Part shown: positions 38,174 to 46,372 of the stretch, one piece after another | Numbering within the stretch: the stretch's first letter is position 1 | How the letters are laid out: every line of letters begins with the position of its first letter | Origin: Rhodococcus sp. CH91 | GTDB lineage: Bacteria > Actinomycetota > Actinomycetes > Mycobacteriales > Mycobacteriaceae | DNA length: 64,000 nt | NCBI RefSeq assembly: GCF_022554085.1 | Contig: NZ_JAKFYR010000009.1 | Span: 62,001-126,000 of the forward strand | Direction of reading: 5' to 3' | The notes under the pieces: generated by a model | The model's database searches: none | Told to the model about the DNA's origin: nothing | The model's input: the letters and a program-made list of their open reading frames with translations, nothing else | Position numbers and translations under genes: made by a program

Positions 38174-39076
38174 TCAGGAACGGGGGGTGTCGCCGCCGTC
38201 GTCCTCCGTTGCCTCCTCGTAGTACTCGGTCGTCACCACGCGCCGGACGAGTCGCGGCTTGCGTGGCCGCTGCGCGTCCGCGCCGCCCGAACCGGTGGTG
38301 TCGTCTCCGGCGGTCGGCGTGCCACCTGCCGGCGACGGGGAATGTGCGGGGCCGGTCGGGCCCGGTCCGACGATCTCCTGGTCGGATCCCGTGTCCGCGG
38401 CCGAGTGCCGGGGAGTGCCGCCGGCCGGGTCACCGGGGCCCGGGGATATCGAGCCGGTTCCGCCCGGCACGGAGTGGCCGAGCGGAGCGTCCCGCTGCCC
38501 TTCGCTCGGCCGGTAGTCGCCGGCGATCTCCTCGCGGGCGAAGTCCGCGGTGGGGGCGTGCGACTGTCCTGCCGCAGGCGGTGCGGGGGGTGTGTGCGGC
38601 TGTCCTGCGGTGGGGGCGTGCGACTGCCCTGCGGTGGGGGCGTGCGACTGTCCTGCGGTGGGCGGTGTGGGGGTTCCGTACGTCTCGCCGGTGTGCGGTG
38701 CGCCGGTGTCCCTGCCGGTATCGCCACCGGCCGGGCCGCTCCTGCCGGCCGCACCCCCGGTGTCGCCGGCTCGCCGGTAGTAGCGATACAGTTCGTCCTC
38801 TTCGAGCGGGGTGAGCTCGCCGTTCTCGTCGATGTTCGGGGCGCCGGTGATGGTGTCCTTGTCGTACGGCAGGCGTACGCCCGAGCTGTCGAGCTCGGCC
38901 TCGTCGATGGGAGCGAAGTGCCGGCGCGTCCCGAACAGACCCGTGACGACGGTGATCCATGCGGGCCGGCCCGTGTCGTTGTCCAGGTACACCTCTCCGA
39001 CGCGGCCGAGCTTGTCGCCGTCGGGGCCGTATGCGGTGGCGCGCGAGAGGGTGTCGATGTCGTCGTTGCTGATCAT
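38174..39076 (-). CDS. PRC-barrel protein with repetitive Pro/Gly-rich tail
   Basis: Protein of 300 aa. The first about 110 residues are a PRC-barrel (DTLSRATAYGPDGDKLGRVGEVYLDNDTGRPAWITVVTGLFGTRRHFAPIDEA) followed by ENGELTPLEEDELYRYYRR. Residues about 110-280 are low-complexity, rich in Gly, Pro, Ala, Thr, with an 8-residue repeat AGQSHAPT encoded by 24-bp DNA repeats. The end is basic then acidic (RKPRLVRRVVTTEYYEEATEDD). PRC-barrel proteins of this kind are common in actinobacteria as stress-related or RNA/surface-associated proteins of unknown role. Confidence 0.8.
   Translation of the reverse strand: MISNDDIDTLSRATAYGPDGDKLGRVGEVYLDNDTGRPAWITVVTGLFGTRRHFAPIDEAELDSSGVRLPYDKDTITGAPNIDENGELTPLEEDELYRYYRRAGDTGGAAGRSGPAGGDTGRDTGAPHTGETYGTPTPPTAGQSHAPTAGQSHAPTAGQPHTPPAPPAAGQSHAPTADFAREEIAGDYRPSEGQRDAPLGHSVPGGTGSISPGPGDPAGGTPRHSAADTGSDQEIVGPGPTGPAHSPSPAGGTPTAGDDTTGSGGADAQRPRKPRLVRRVVTTEYYEEATEDDGGDTPRS
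38549..38656. repeat. 24-bp coding repeats in the PRC-barrel gene
   Basis: Near-identical 24-bp units at 38609-38632 and 38633-38656, a degenerate unit immediately before them (38585-38608) and one separate copy at 38549-38572. Each encodes AGQ-(S/P)-H-(A/T)-P-(T/P). Likely prone to copy-number change. Confidence 0.85.
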
Positions 39077-39193
39077 GATGTCCTCGTCCGTGGGCGATGC
39101 AGCTTCCTGCAGTGCGGATGCCCTCGCCTACGAGCAGTGAAACGCGCACCGGGGTGCTCACCGTTGCGCCGCCTTCCGCAGCGTGTTATCCAT

Positions 39194-39205
39194 ATTGTCA
39201 ACAAT
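39194..39205. promoter_or_regulatory. Putative GntR operator upstream of the aminotransferase gene
   Basis: ATTGTCAACAAT (ATTGT and ACAAT arms, CA centre), 51 nt before the aminotransferase ATG. The same 12-mer recurs exactly at 43461, in the other promoter region of this island, whose last gene encodes a GntR/FCD regulator. Confidence 0.72.
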
Positions 39206-39256
39206 CCGACAACAGGTCGCGGGATTCGCGTCTCCCGGCCGTGCGGAAGGACCGTC

Positions 39257-40498
39257 ATGACCGGACTGTCGCCCCGCCTGGTGCAGGCCACGCCCGTCAC
39301 CGTCGAACACGCCGAGGGGTGCTACGTCCACGGCACGGACGGCCGCCGCTATCTCGACTTCACCGCAGGTATCGGCGTGACGAGCACCGGTCACTGTCAT
39401 CCTCACGTCGTCGAGGCGGCCCGCCGGCAGGTCGGCTCGCTCATTCACGGGCAGTACACGACGGTGATGCACCTGCCCCTGCTCGAACTCACCGAGCGGC
39501 TCGGTGCCGTGCTGCCCGAAGGGCTGGACTCGTTGTTCTTCGCCAACTCGGGCAGCGAGGCCGTCGAAGCAGCACTGAGGCTGGTGCGTCAGGCGACCGG
39601 GCGTCCGAACGTCGTCGTCTTCCACGGGGGGTTCCACGGCCGTACCGTCGCCGCAGCCACCATGACCACCTCGGGAACCCGCTTCTCCGCGGGTTTCTCG
39701 CCGCTGATGGGTGGTGTGCACATCGCGCCTTTCCCCACTGCCTACCGCTATGGCTGGTCGGAGGACGAGGCGACCGATTTCGCACTGCGCGAACTGGATT
39801 ATCTGTTCGCGACCGTCTCGGCACCCGGGGAGACCGCGGCCTTCGTCGTCGAACCGGTGCTGGGCGAGGGCGGTTACGTGCCCGGGAACGCGCGATTCTT
39901 CCAGGGCCTGCGGCAGCGGGCCGACGAGCACGGCATCCTGCTCGTCTTCGACGAGATTCAGACGGGCTTCGGTCGAACCGGAAAGTTCTTCGGCCACCAG
40001 CACTTCGGAGTGAGCCCTGATGTCATCACCATCGCCAAGGGGCTCGCGAGCGGGTTTCCACTGTCGGGTATCGCCGCCTCGGAGGAACTCATGGCCCGTG
40101 CCTGGACCGGCTCGCAGGGCGGAACGTACGGAGCCAACGCGGTCTCGTGTGCGGCGGCGGTGGCCACACTCGACGTGATCGAGAAGGAAGGACTCGTCCA
40201 CAATGCAGCGGTGCGCGGACGCGAACTGCTCGCGGGTGCGCGCGAACAGGCGACCGACGCCGTCGGGGATGTCCGGGGGCTCGGTCTCATGGTAGGTGTC
40301 GAGTTCACCACCGACGGTGCGCCCGACCGGGACCGGGCGACGGCGGCGCAACAACTCGCAGCACGAAAAGGTCTGCTGTTGCTGACATGTGGCGCGTTCA
40401 TGAACGTTGTGAGGATGATCCCGCCGTTGATCGTCACCGCACGGCAGGTCGAGGACGCACTCGGGATCTGGTCCGAGGTTCTCGCCGAGATCTCGTAG
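39257..40498 (+). CDS. Class III PLP-dependent aminotransferase
   Basis: Aminotransferase of 413 aa of the 4-aminobutyrate/ornithine class. Recognisable: FTAGIGVTSTGHCHPHVVEAARRQ, FANSGSEAVEAALRLVRQATGRPNVVVFHGGFHGRT (PLP phosphate and ring contacts), LVFDEIQTGFGRTGKFF (PLP Asp) and TIAKGLASGFPLSG with the Schiff-base Lys. ATG at 39257. It lies 18 nt before the DUF3830 gene and begins the rightward part of the uncharacterised island. The amino donor could be beta-alanine, GABA or an amino-acid product of the amidase; sequence does not decide. Confidence 0.85.
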   Translation: MTGLSPRLVQATPVTVEHAEGCYVHGTDGRRYLDFTAGIGVTSTGHCHPHVVEAARRQVGSLIHGQYTTVMHLPLLELTERLGAVLPEGLDSLFFANSGSEAVEAALRLVRQATGRPNVVVFHGGFHGRTVAAATMTTSGTRFSAGFSPLMGGVHIAPFPTAYRYGWSEDEATDFALRELDYLFATVSAPGETAAFVVEPVLGEGGYVPGNARFFQGLRQRADEHGILLVFDEIQTGFGRTGKFFGHQHFGVSPDVITIAKGLASGFPLSGIAASEELMARAWTGSQGGTYGANAVSCAAAVATLDVIEKEGLVHNAAVRGRELLAGAREQATDAVGDVRGLGLMVGVEFTTDGAPDRDRATAAQQLAARKGLLLLTCGAFMNVVRMIPPLIVTARQVEDALGIWSEVLAEIS

Positions 40499-40516
40499 AC
40501 GCAAACAGGAGGGTGC

Positions 40517-41011
40517 ATGGCCCGCTACATCACGATCGGCCTCGACAAGCGCGGCGTCACCTGCCGCGCGCGACTTCTCGACTCCGATGCTCCGCTCACC
40601 TGTGAAGCGGTGTGGAACGCGCTGCCGCAGAGCGGTTCTGCCTTCCACGCCAAGTACGCCCGCAACGAGCTGTACACGCTGGTGCCGCGGATCACCGCGG
40701 CACCGCATCGGGAGAATCCGACGGTGACCCCGATTCCCGGCGACGTATGCCTGTTCGACTTCGAGGCCTGGGAGATCGGTAATCCCGCATACGGTTACGA
40801 ACCCGGTTCCGCGGCTCATGCCGCACAGGGGGCGACCGATCTCGCGTTGTTCTACGGGCGGAACAACCTACTGCTCAACGGTGATGTGGGCTGGGTTCCG
40901 GGGAACGTCTTCGCGACGATCGAGGACGGTCTGGCCGAACTCGCCGTCGCATGCAACGACCTCTGGATCCAGGGCGTGGTCGGGGAGACCCTGAGCTTCG
41001 CTCGCGCATAG
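40517..41011 (+). CDS. DUF3830 family protein (cyclophilin-like fold)
   Basis: Protein of 164 aa matching DUF3830: ARYITIGLDKRGVTCRARLLDSDAPLTCEAVWNALPQSG at the start and PGDVCLFDFEAWEIGNPAYGY and NLLLNGDVGWVPGNVFATIEDGL later. The family is predicted to have a cyclophilin-like beta-barrel and recurs beside racemase/amidase genes, but no activity is established. Excellent ribosome site AGGAGG 4 nt upstream of the ATG. Co-transcribed with the aminotransferase and convergent with the amidase. Confidence 0.83.
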   Translation: MARYITIGLDKRGVTCRARLLDSDAPLTCEAVWNALPQSGSAFHAKYARNELYTLVPRITAAPHRENPTVTPIPGDVCLFDFEAWEIGNPAYGYEPGSAAHAAQGATDLALFYGRNNLLLNGDVGWVPGNVFATIEDGLAELAVACNDLWIQGVVGETLSFARA

Positions 41012-41053
41012 GTGCGGTTCGCACTCGTTGGACTCGGTGCGGTCCGCACGCGT

Positions 41054-42424
41054 TCAACTCAGTGCGTACTCGGCGAATCTCGCCACGGCGAGCAGCAGGT
41101 CGTCGGAATGCCGCGGCCCGATGATCTGCAGACCCACCGGCAGTCCCGCCGAGGTGGTCCCCACGGGGATGCTGATGGCGGGTTGCTGCGTGAGATTGAA
41201 GGGATACGTGAACGGCGTCCACTGGGGCCACGAGGTGGCCGTCGAACCCGGGGGCACATCGTGGCCGGCCTCGAAGGCGGGAATCGGCACCGTCGGCGTG
41301 AGCAGCACGTTGTATCTCTGATGGAAGATCCCCATCGTGATGCCGATCGACGCGGCGACCGCACGCGCTTCGAGGTAGTCGACGGCTCCGAGGCGTTCAC
41401 CGTGCGCCCACACGTGTCCCAGTCCCGGGTCCACCTTGTCGCGTGCTCCCTCGGGAAAGGACTTCAACATCGTGGCAGCGCCTGCCGCCCACAGGTTCTC
41501 GAACGCCTCGAGTGGGTCGTCGAAGCCCGGGTCGGCTGTGGTCACCCGGAGCCCGGCCTCGTCGAGGATTCCGACCGCACGGTCGACGATCGCGCCGACC
41601 TCCCGGTCCACGCGCACGTAACCGAGGTCCTTCGAATAGGCGACGTCCATCCCCACCACTTCACGATTGAGGCCGCCGCGGAAGGTCGCGAGCGGCGGCG
41701 CCAGCGCGGTGGGGTCGCGGGGGTCGGGCAGAGCGAGGATGTCGGTGAGCAGCGCCGCGTCCTCGACGGTTCGCGTGATCGGTCCGGCATGCGCGAGCGG
41801 GCCGAACGGGCTGGCCGGGAAGATCGGGATCCGGCCGTGGGTCGGTTTGAAGCCGACGACACCGCAGAAGGCGGCGGGGATACGGATGCTCCCTCCGCCG
41901 TCCGTACCCACCGAGCAGGGGCCGAAGCCGGCTGCGACGGCCGCGGCACTGCCCCCGGAGGATCCGCCGGCCGTTTTCGTCGGGTCTGCGGGATTGGTGG
42001 TGATGCCGTGCAGTGCCGAATCCGTCACCGCCTTCCAGGCGATCTCGGGAGTGGCGGTCTTGCCCACCAACACCATTCCGTCCTCGCGCAGGCGGGCGGC
42101 CACCGGGCTGTCGACATTCCAGTCCTGGTCCTCGTCGACCGCTTGCGAACCGCGAAGGGTGGGCCATCCGTCGGTGAGGAAGACGTCCTTCACCGAGATC
42201 GGCACTCCGTCGAGGAGTCCTTTCGAATATCCTGTCCGCCAGCGGTGTTCTGATGCACGGGCCTGGTCCACTGCCTTCTCCTCGTCCACGAGGCAGAAGG
42301 CATTGATCTCGCGGTCGTGCTGCGTGATCCGTTCGAGCACGGCTTTCGTCGCCTCGACGGGGGACAGTTCACCGGAGGAGTACGCCGACACGAGTTCGAC
42401 GGCGGTCATGTCTGTGGGCTCCAT
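41054..42424 (-). CDS. Amidase signature family hydrolase
   Basis: Amidase of 456 aa with the Ser-cisSer-Lys triad: Lys in LDGVPISVKDVFLTDGWPT (near residue 80), the Gly/Ser block TAGGSSGGSAAAVAAGFGPCSVGTDGGGSIRIPAAFCG with cis-Ser and nucleophile Ser (about 155-190). No signal peptide. AAGGAGG lies upstream of the ATG at 42424. Second gene of a leftward pair with the hydroxyacid dehydrogenase. Likely hydrolyses a small amide in the same pathway as the adjacent maleate-isomerase-like proteins, for example a maleamate-type intermediate; this is inference. Confidence 0.87.
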   Translation of the reverse strand: MEPTDMTAVELVSAYSSGELSPVEATKAVLERITQHDREINAFCLVDEEKAVDQARASEHRWRTGYSKGLLDGVPISVKDVFLTDGWPTLRGSQAVDEDQDWNVDSPVAARLREDGMVLVGKTATPEIAWKAVTDSALHGITTNPADPTKTAGGSSGGSAAAVAAGFGPCSVGTDGGGSIRIPAAFCGVVGFKPTHGRIPIFPASPFGPLAHAGPITRTVEDAALLTDILALPDPRDPTALAPPLATFRGGLNREVVGMDVAYSKDLGYVRVDREVGAIVDRAVGILDEAGLRVTTADPGFDDPLEAFENLWAAGAATMLKSFPEGARDKVDPGLGHVWAHGERLGAVDYLEARAVAASIGITMGIFHQRYNVLLTPTVPIPAFEAGHDVPPGSTATSWPQWTPFTYPFNLTQQPAISIPVGTTSAGLPVGLQIIGPRHSDDLLLAVARFAEYALS

Positions 42425-42458
42425 CGGGGGCCTCCTTGTCGTCGGGCGCTGTCGACCC

Positions 42459-43433
42459 TCACGCGCCGGGCACGTAACCCAGTTTCTTGTCCACCACGTT
42501 CCGTAACGGTTCGCCGGCGAGCCGACGGGCGAAGTTGTCGGCGAAGACGTCCACCAGGGCATCGCGCCACCCGACGACATCACCCGAATTGTGAGGGGTG
42601 ATGACGACGTTCGGCATGTCCCAGAGTGGATGGTCGTCGGGGAGTGGTTCGATGTCGAGTACGTCGAGCGCGGCGCCGGCGAGGGTACCGGAGCGTAATG
42701 CCTCGACGAGGTCGTCGGTGCGCACGAGCTCGCCGCGTCCGACGTTGACGAATCGCGCTCCGGGCTTCATGGCGGCGAACAGCCGCGCGTCGAAGAGGTA
42801 GCGGGTCTGCTCGGTGAGAGGTGCGGCGACCACGACGAAATCGGCATCGGCCAGCGCGGCCGGAAGATCGGAGGTCGCGGTGACGATCCCGAAGTCGGGG
42901 TCGTCGTGGCGGGGCCGCCGGCCCGATCCGCGGACGCGCATGCCCACCGCGCCGAGCAGCCGGGCGACGGCGCGGCCGATCGGGCCCGTGCCCACGACCA
43001 GCGCGGAGCGACCGGCGATCCGTTCCGACTCCCGATGCTTCCAGATGTGACCGTCTTGCAGTCGCAACGATTCGGGGATGTCCTTGGCGAAGGAGAGTAT
43101 CTGGGCCAGAACGTATTCGGCGATCGCGCCGTCGAAGACGCCGCGCGAGTTGGTGACCACGACGTCGCTGTCGCGCAGGGCGGGGAACATCAGGGCGTCG
43201 ACTCCCGCCGCGGCGACGTGGATCCATTCGAGGGAGCGGGCCGCGTGCCACGCGTCCGGTAGGGCGTCGGACAGGAAATCGTAGGCGAACAACACCTCGG
43301 CACCGTCGAGCGCGGCTGCCAGCCCGGCGCGGTCGGTGTAACGGACGGTGGCGTGTTCGGCTACCGGAGCCATCCGGGCCCGATCGGGCACCGCTTCGGC
43401 ATGAAGCACTGCCACGACCGGTTTCGCGTTCAC
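42459..43433 (-). CDS. D-isomer-specific 2-hydroxyacid dehydrogenase
   Basis: NAD(P)-dependent dehydrogenase of 324 aa. The Rossmann motif is VVGTGPIGRAVARLLGAVGMRVRGSGRR (about 143-170); active-site Arg lies in VNVGRGELVRTDDL, Glu in LDVLDIEPLPDDHPLW, and His in VVITPHNSGDV. Resembles glyoxylate/hydroxypyruvate reductases (GhrA-like). GTG at 43433; frame upstream is open but unlike the family. It diverges from the first racemase-like gene, with the ATTGTCAACAAT site between them. Confidence 0.84.
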   Translation of the reverse strand: MNAKPVVAVLHAEAVPDRARMAPVAEHATVRYTDRAGLAAALDGAEVLFAYDFLSDALPDAWHAARSLEWIHVAAAGVDALMFPALRDSDVVVTNSRGVFDGAIAEYVLAQILSFAKDIPESLRLQDGHIWKHRESERIAGRSALVVGTGPIGRAVARLLGAVGMRVRGSGRRPRHDDPDFGIVTATSDLPAALADADFVVVAAPLTEQTRYLFDARLFAAMKPGARFVNVGRGELVRTDDLVEALRSGTLAGAALDVLDIEPLPDDHPLWDMPNVVITPHNSGDVVGWRDALVDVFADNFARRLAGEPLRNVVDKKLGYVPGA

Positions 43434-43460
43434 GTTGACACCGTATGGGTGCCTCGTATT

Positions 43461-43472
43461 ATTGTCAACAAT
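43461..43472. promoter_or_regulatory. Putative GntR operator between dehydrogenase and racemase genes
   Basis: ATTGTCAACAAT, identical to the site at 39194, lying 27 nt from the dehydrogenase GTG and 39 nt from the racemase-like ATG in the divergent promoter region. Confidence 0.74.
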
Positions 43473-43511
43473 CTTCAAGGCTGGGGACCTGCGACGGAGC
43501 CGAGGGGCCGT

Positions 43512-44252
43512 ATGGAACTGAACATCCCCGAATTCGAGGGGCCCCTGGCACAGCGGGGGATAGGGGTGATCGCACCGTTCGATCTCGCACTCGAACGCGA
43601 GTTGTGGCGGTGGACGCCGCTCGAGGTGAGCCTGCATCTTGCGCGCACGCCGTACGAACCGGTGCCGGTCAGCAGGGCCATGGCGGAACTCGTGTCCGAA
43701 CGGCGTCACCTCATGACCGCGACCCGCGACGTTCTGCATGTGGAGCCGGAAGTCGTTGCCTATCTTTGCACTTCGGGGAGTTTCATCAAGGGGATCGACT
43801 ACGAGCGCACGCTGTGCGAGGCGATCTGTGAGGCCGGTGCGGCCTGTGCGGTGACGACCTCCGGGGCGTTGCTCGAAGCGTTGCGTCACCTGGAGATCAC
43901 CACGATCTCGGTGATCACCCCGTACGACGCCGAATTGACCTCGTTGCTGCACGAGTTCCTGCGTCAGGCAGGCGTCGGAACTGCTCGCTCCATGCATCTG
44001 GGTCTGGGCGGCGGTATCTGGAAGGTGAACTACCGGACCATCGTCGAACACATCATGGCGGCCGATACTCCCGAGTCCGAGGCGATCTTCGTCAGTTGCA
44101 CCAACTTGCCGACCTACGACGTGATCGCCCCGCTCGAGCGCGAACTGGGCAAGCCGGTGCTCACGGCCAACCAGTTGACCATCTGGGCGTGTCTCGGACG
44201 GATGAAACTGCCGATGAGCGGACCGGGCCGATGGCTGAGGGGAGTCTTCTGA
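43512..44252 (+). CDS. Maleate isomerase / Asp-Glu racemase-like protein 1
   Basis: Asp/Glu racemase superfamily protein of 246 aa with both catalytic-type cysteines: Cys86 in VVAYLCTSGSFIKG and Cys196 in AIFVSCTNLPTYD, a spacing typical of maleate cis-trans isomerase and arylmalonate decarboxylase relatives. RGIGVIAPFDLALERELW at the start and LGKPVLTANQLTIWACL at the end are family-like. ATG at 43512. Its stop overlaps the start of a second, divergent paralogue (TGATG), suggesting a heteromeric enzyme or two successive isomerisations. Confidence 0.8.
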   Translation: MELNIPEFEGPLAQRGIGVIAPFDLALERELWRWTPLEVSLHLARTPYEPVPVSRAMAELVSERRHLMTATRDVLHVEPEVVAYLCTSGSFIKGIDYERTLCEAICEAGAACAVTTSGALLEALRHLEITTISVITPYDAELTSLLHEFLRQAGVGTARSMHLGLGGGIWKVNYRTIVEHIMAADTPESEAIFVSCTNLPTYDVIAPLERELGKPVLTANQLTIWACLGRMKLPMSGPGRWLRGVF

Positions 44253-44998
44253 TGCAGCGTGAGCAACGTCCTGTCACCGTGGGGATCGTGTATCCGGATC
44301 ACGCCGCCGAGGACGACTATCCCTACGCCGCAGATCTGCTCGGCGTCGCTCTGCCCGTCGCGCACATCTACGGCACCGATCTGCATGCGGTGCCCGAACT
44401 TCTCGATCTCGGCAGTCCGGCGAGACTGGCCGGCGGTGTGGCGCAGTTGGCGGGGCGGAACCTCGACGCGCTGGTCTGGGCCTGCACCTCCGGCAGTTTC
44501 GTGTACGGACCGGAGGGTGCACGTCTGCAGGTCGAACAACTCGCGCGTGCCGCCGGAGATGTTCCCACGACCAGCACCGGCATCGCCTTCACCGAGGCCC
44601 TCCGTGCTCTCGGGCTCTCCCGGGTCGCGGTCGCGGCGAGCTATCCGCGCGATGTCGCCGAACTGTTCGTCGCCTTTCTCGCGGCGGGCGGGACGGAGGT
44701 GGTGTCGCTCGCCGACGCCGGGATCGACACGGCCGCCGAGGTGGGAACGTTGCCGGAGGATGCCGTGATCGAGTTCGTGGCGTGCAACGATCGTCCCGAT
44801 GCCGAGGCGCTCGTGGTGCCCGACACCGCGATGCACACACTGCGCATCCTCCCCGAGCTCGAGAAGAGGATCGGCAAACCGGTGCTGACCGCCAATCAGG
44901 TCACGGTCTGGCACGGGCTGCAGTGCGCCGGATATACAGTGATATGCCCGGATCTGGGCTCGCTGTTCGAGGAGGATGCCGATCATGGTGCTCGGTGA
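44252..44998 (+). CDS. Maleate isomerase / Asp-Glu racemase-like protein 2
   Basis: Second Asp/Glu racemase superfamily protein, 248 aa. First Cys78 is in LVWACTSGSFVYG; the second, Cys178, sits in FVACNDRPDAEALVVPDT instead of the usual SCTNL context, so its chemistry may differ from the upstream paralogue. The C-terminal RIGKPVLTANQVTVWHGLQ repeats the family motif. Starts with ATG inside the upstream stop codon, preceded by GAGGGGAG. Its 3' end overlaps the start region of the GntR gene. Confidence 0.8.
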   Translation: MQREQRPVTVGIVYPDHAAEDDYPYAADLLGVALPVAHIYGTDLHAVPELLDLGSPARLAGGVAQLAGRNLDALVWACTSGSFVYGPEGARLQVEQLARAAGDVPTTSTGIAFTEALRALGLSRVAVAASYPRDVAELFVAFLAAGGTEVVSLADAGIDTAAEVGTLPEDAVIEFVACNDRPDAEALVVPDTAMHTLRILPELEKRIGKPVLTANQVTVWHGLQCAGYTVICPDLGSLFEEDADHGAR

Positions 44999-45680
44999 TC
45001 TGGGAGATCTACGTCCTGTCACCCGGCCGTCCACGGCCGAGCTCATCGCCGAGCAGATCAGGTCGGCGATCGTCCGGGGCGCACTCGCGCCCGGAGCGCA
45101 ACTGGGAGAAGCCGAGCTCGCGGCACACTTCGAGGTGTCGCGCGGACCGCTGCGAGAAGCCATGCAGCGGTTGTTGTCCGAGGGGCTGCTCTACAGCATT
45201 CGCAACCGCGGGATCTTCGTCACCGAGCTCACCTTCGACGACGTCGTCGACATCTACCGCAGCCGCCGGGTGATCGAGGGTGGCGCACTCGAACTCGTCC
45301 TCGACGGACGTCGTGAGTGCACCTGGCAGGAACTCGGGTCCGCCGTCGACGAGATGCGCGACGCGGCGCAGCGCGGTGATGCTGCCGGAGTCTCGGACGG
45401 CGACCAGCGGTTCCACGAGATTCTCGTGGAGAGTGCGGCGAGTCCCCGCCTCGTGCGCGCCGCACGCACCCTGCTCGTCGAGACGAGGATGTGCCTCGGT
45501 GCGTTGCAGACGACCTATCCGGATCTGCACGTGCAGGTCGACGAGCACGTGGTGTTGCGGGAGGCGATCCGTTCCGCCGAGCCCGACCGTGTGCGGCGAC
45601 TGCTCGACGAGCACCTGCACGACACGGTGGACCGGCTGCGCGGGTATCAGGACGCCGACGGAGTGATCGCGTCGCGGTGA
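44985..45680 (+). CDS. GntR/FCD-family transcriptional regulator
   Basis: Regulator of 231 aa. The winged helix (RPSTAELIAEQIRSAIVRGALAPGAQLGEAELAAHFEVSRGPLREAMQRLLSEGLLYSIRNRGIFV, about 12-80) is followed by an all-helical FCD effector domain with metal-ligand-like residues (DQRFHEILVESA, DEHVVLREAI, LDEHLHD). FCD regulators sense small organic acids. The ATG at 44985 has GAGGAGG 9 nt upstream; an ATG at 44976 overlaps it. Last gene of the island; presumed to bind the two ATTGTCAACAAT sites. Its 3' end overlaps the convergent TetR gene. Confidence 0.87.
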   Translation: MVLGDLGDLRPVTRPSTAELIAEQIRSAIVRGALAPGAQLGEAELAAHFEVSRGPLREAMQRLLSEGLLYSIRNRGIFVTELTFDDVVDIYRSRRVIEGGALELVLDGRRECTWQELGSAVDEMRDAAQRGDAAGVSDGDQRFHEILVESAASPRLVRAARTLLVETRMCLGALQTTYPDLHVQVDEHVVLREAIRSAEPDRVRRLLDEHLHDTVDRLRGYQDADGVIASR

Positions 45681-46288
45681 GCCCCGCCCGCCGGTCGTGC
45701 CACGGGTGGGGCGAACGAGGGCAGTGCCGTCGAGACGATGTACTCTGCTGCCCGCTCCGCCGGTAGCCGCCCCGCTGCGACTTCGGTTGCGGCGCAATGC
45801 ACCAGGCTGTGAAGGACGGAAACCAGCCAGGACGACGGCAGGTCGGTGCGGAAGACGCCTTCGGCGCGGCCACGATCGATGAGCGCGGTCACGCGAGCGA
45901 ACAGGCCGTCGTGTGCGGCGCGGACGTCCTCGGCGGGAAGTGCCTGCTCGGCGGCTGCGAGGAGCGCCCCCGCATCGGCGGTGAGCGACCAGGAACCCGC
46001 GACCAGGCGGCCGAGGGCCTCTCGTGGATCACCGGTCAGGTCGATCCGGTCGAAGGCCTCCTCCGCGTCGGCGAGTGCACGTCGCACCACCTCCGCGACG
46101 AGATCGGCGCGGGTAGGGAAGTGGCCGTAGAGCGTGACGCGGCCGACGCCGGCGGATCCGGCGATCTGCCCGATGCTCGCGTCCGGGTCGCGGCTCAAGA
46201 CGGCCCGGGCGGCGTCGAGGATCGTTTCGATGTTCCGTTCGGCGTCCGCGCGCCGCTTGGTCCGGGGAGACGTCTCGTGGGTTGTCAC
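45647..46288 (-). CDS. TetR-family regulator
   Basis: Regulator of 213 aa: DAERNIETILDAARAVLSRDPDASIGQIAGSAGVGRVTLYGHFPTRADLVAEVVRRAL is a TetR helix-turn-helix (about 15-70); the rest is a helical ligand domain. GTG at 46288 with GAGGAGGAC upstream. Diverges from a small membrane protein gene; two related 14-bp inverted repeats lie symmetrically between them, each 17 nt from a start codon. The 3' end overlaps the GntR gene by 34 nt. Confidence 0.85.
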   Translation of the reverse strand: MTTHETSPRTKRRADAERNIETILDAARAVLSRDPDASIGQIAGSAGVGRVTLYGHFPTRADLVAEVVRRALADAEEAFDRIDLTGDPREALGRLVAGSWSLTADAGALLAAAEQALPAEDVRAAHDGLFARVTALIDRGRAEGVFRTDLPSSWLVSVLHSLVHCAATEVAAGRLPAERAAEYIVSTALPSFAPPVARPAGGAHRDAITPSAS

Positions 46289-46305
46289 CGGGTCCTCCTC
46301 TTGTC

Positions 46306-46355
46306 GAACAGTGGTGTTCAGGTTACGCTGGTCAATAAATCGAACACTACTGTTC
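46306..46355. promoter_or_regulatory. Paired TetR operators in a divergent promoter
   Basis: GAACAGTGGTGTTC (46306-46319) and GAACACTACTGTTC (46342-46355). The second is the reverse complement of the first with one mismatch. Both are imperfect palindromes with GAACA/TGTTC arms. Confidence 0.78.
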
Positions 46356-46372
46356 AACTTAAGGGGAGTGCC

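Noticed and set aside
38549-38656. CRISPR-like repeat array
   Set aside because: Units are contiguous without spacers, in frame, and encode a protein repeat; no cas genes nearby.
39194-39205. ATTGTCAACAAT as a KstR or KstR2 site
   Set aside because: It lacks the GAACnnGTTC or AGCAAnnTTGCT arrangement; its pairing with the GntR gene is a better fit.
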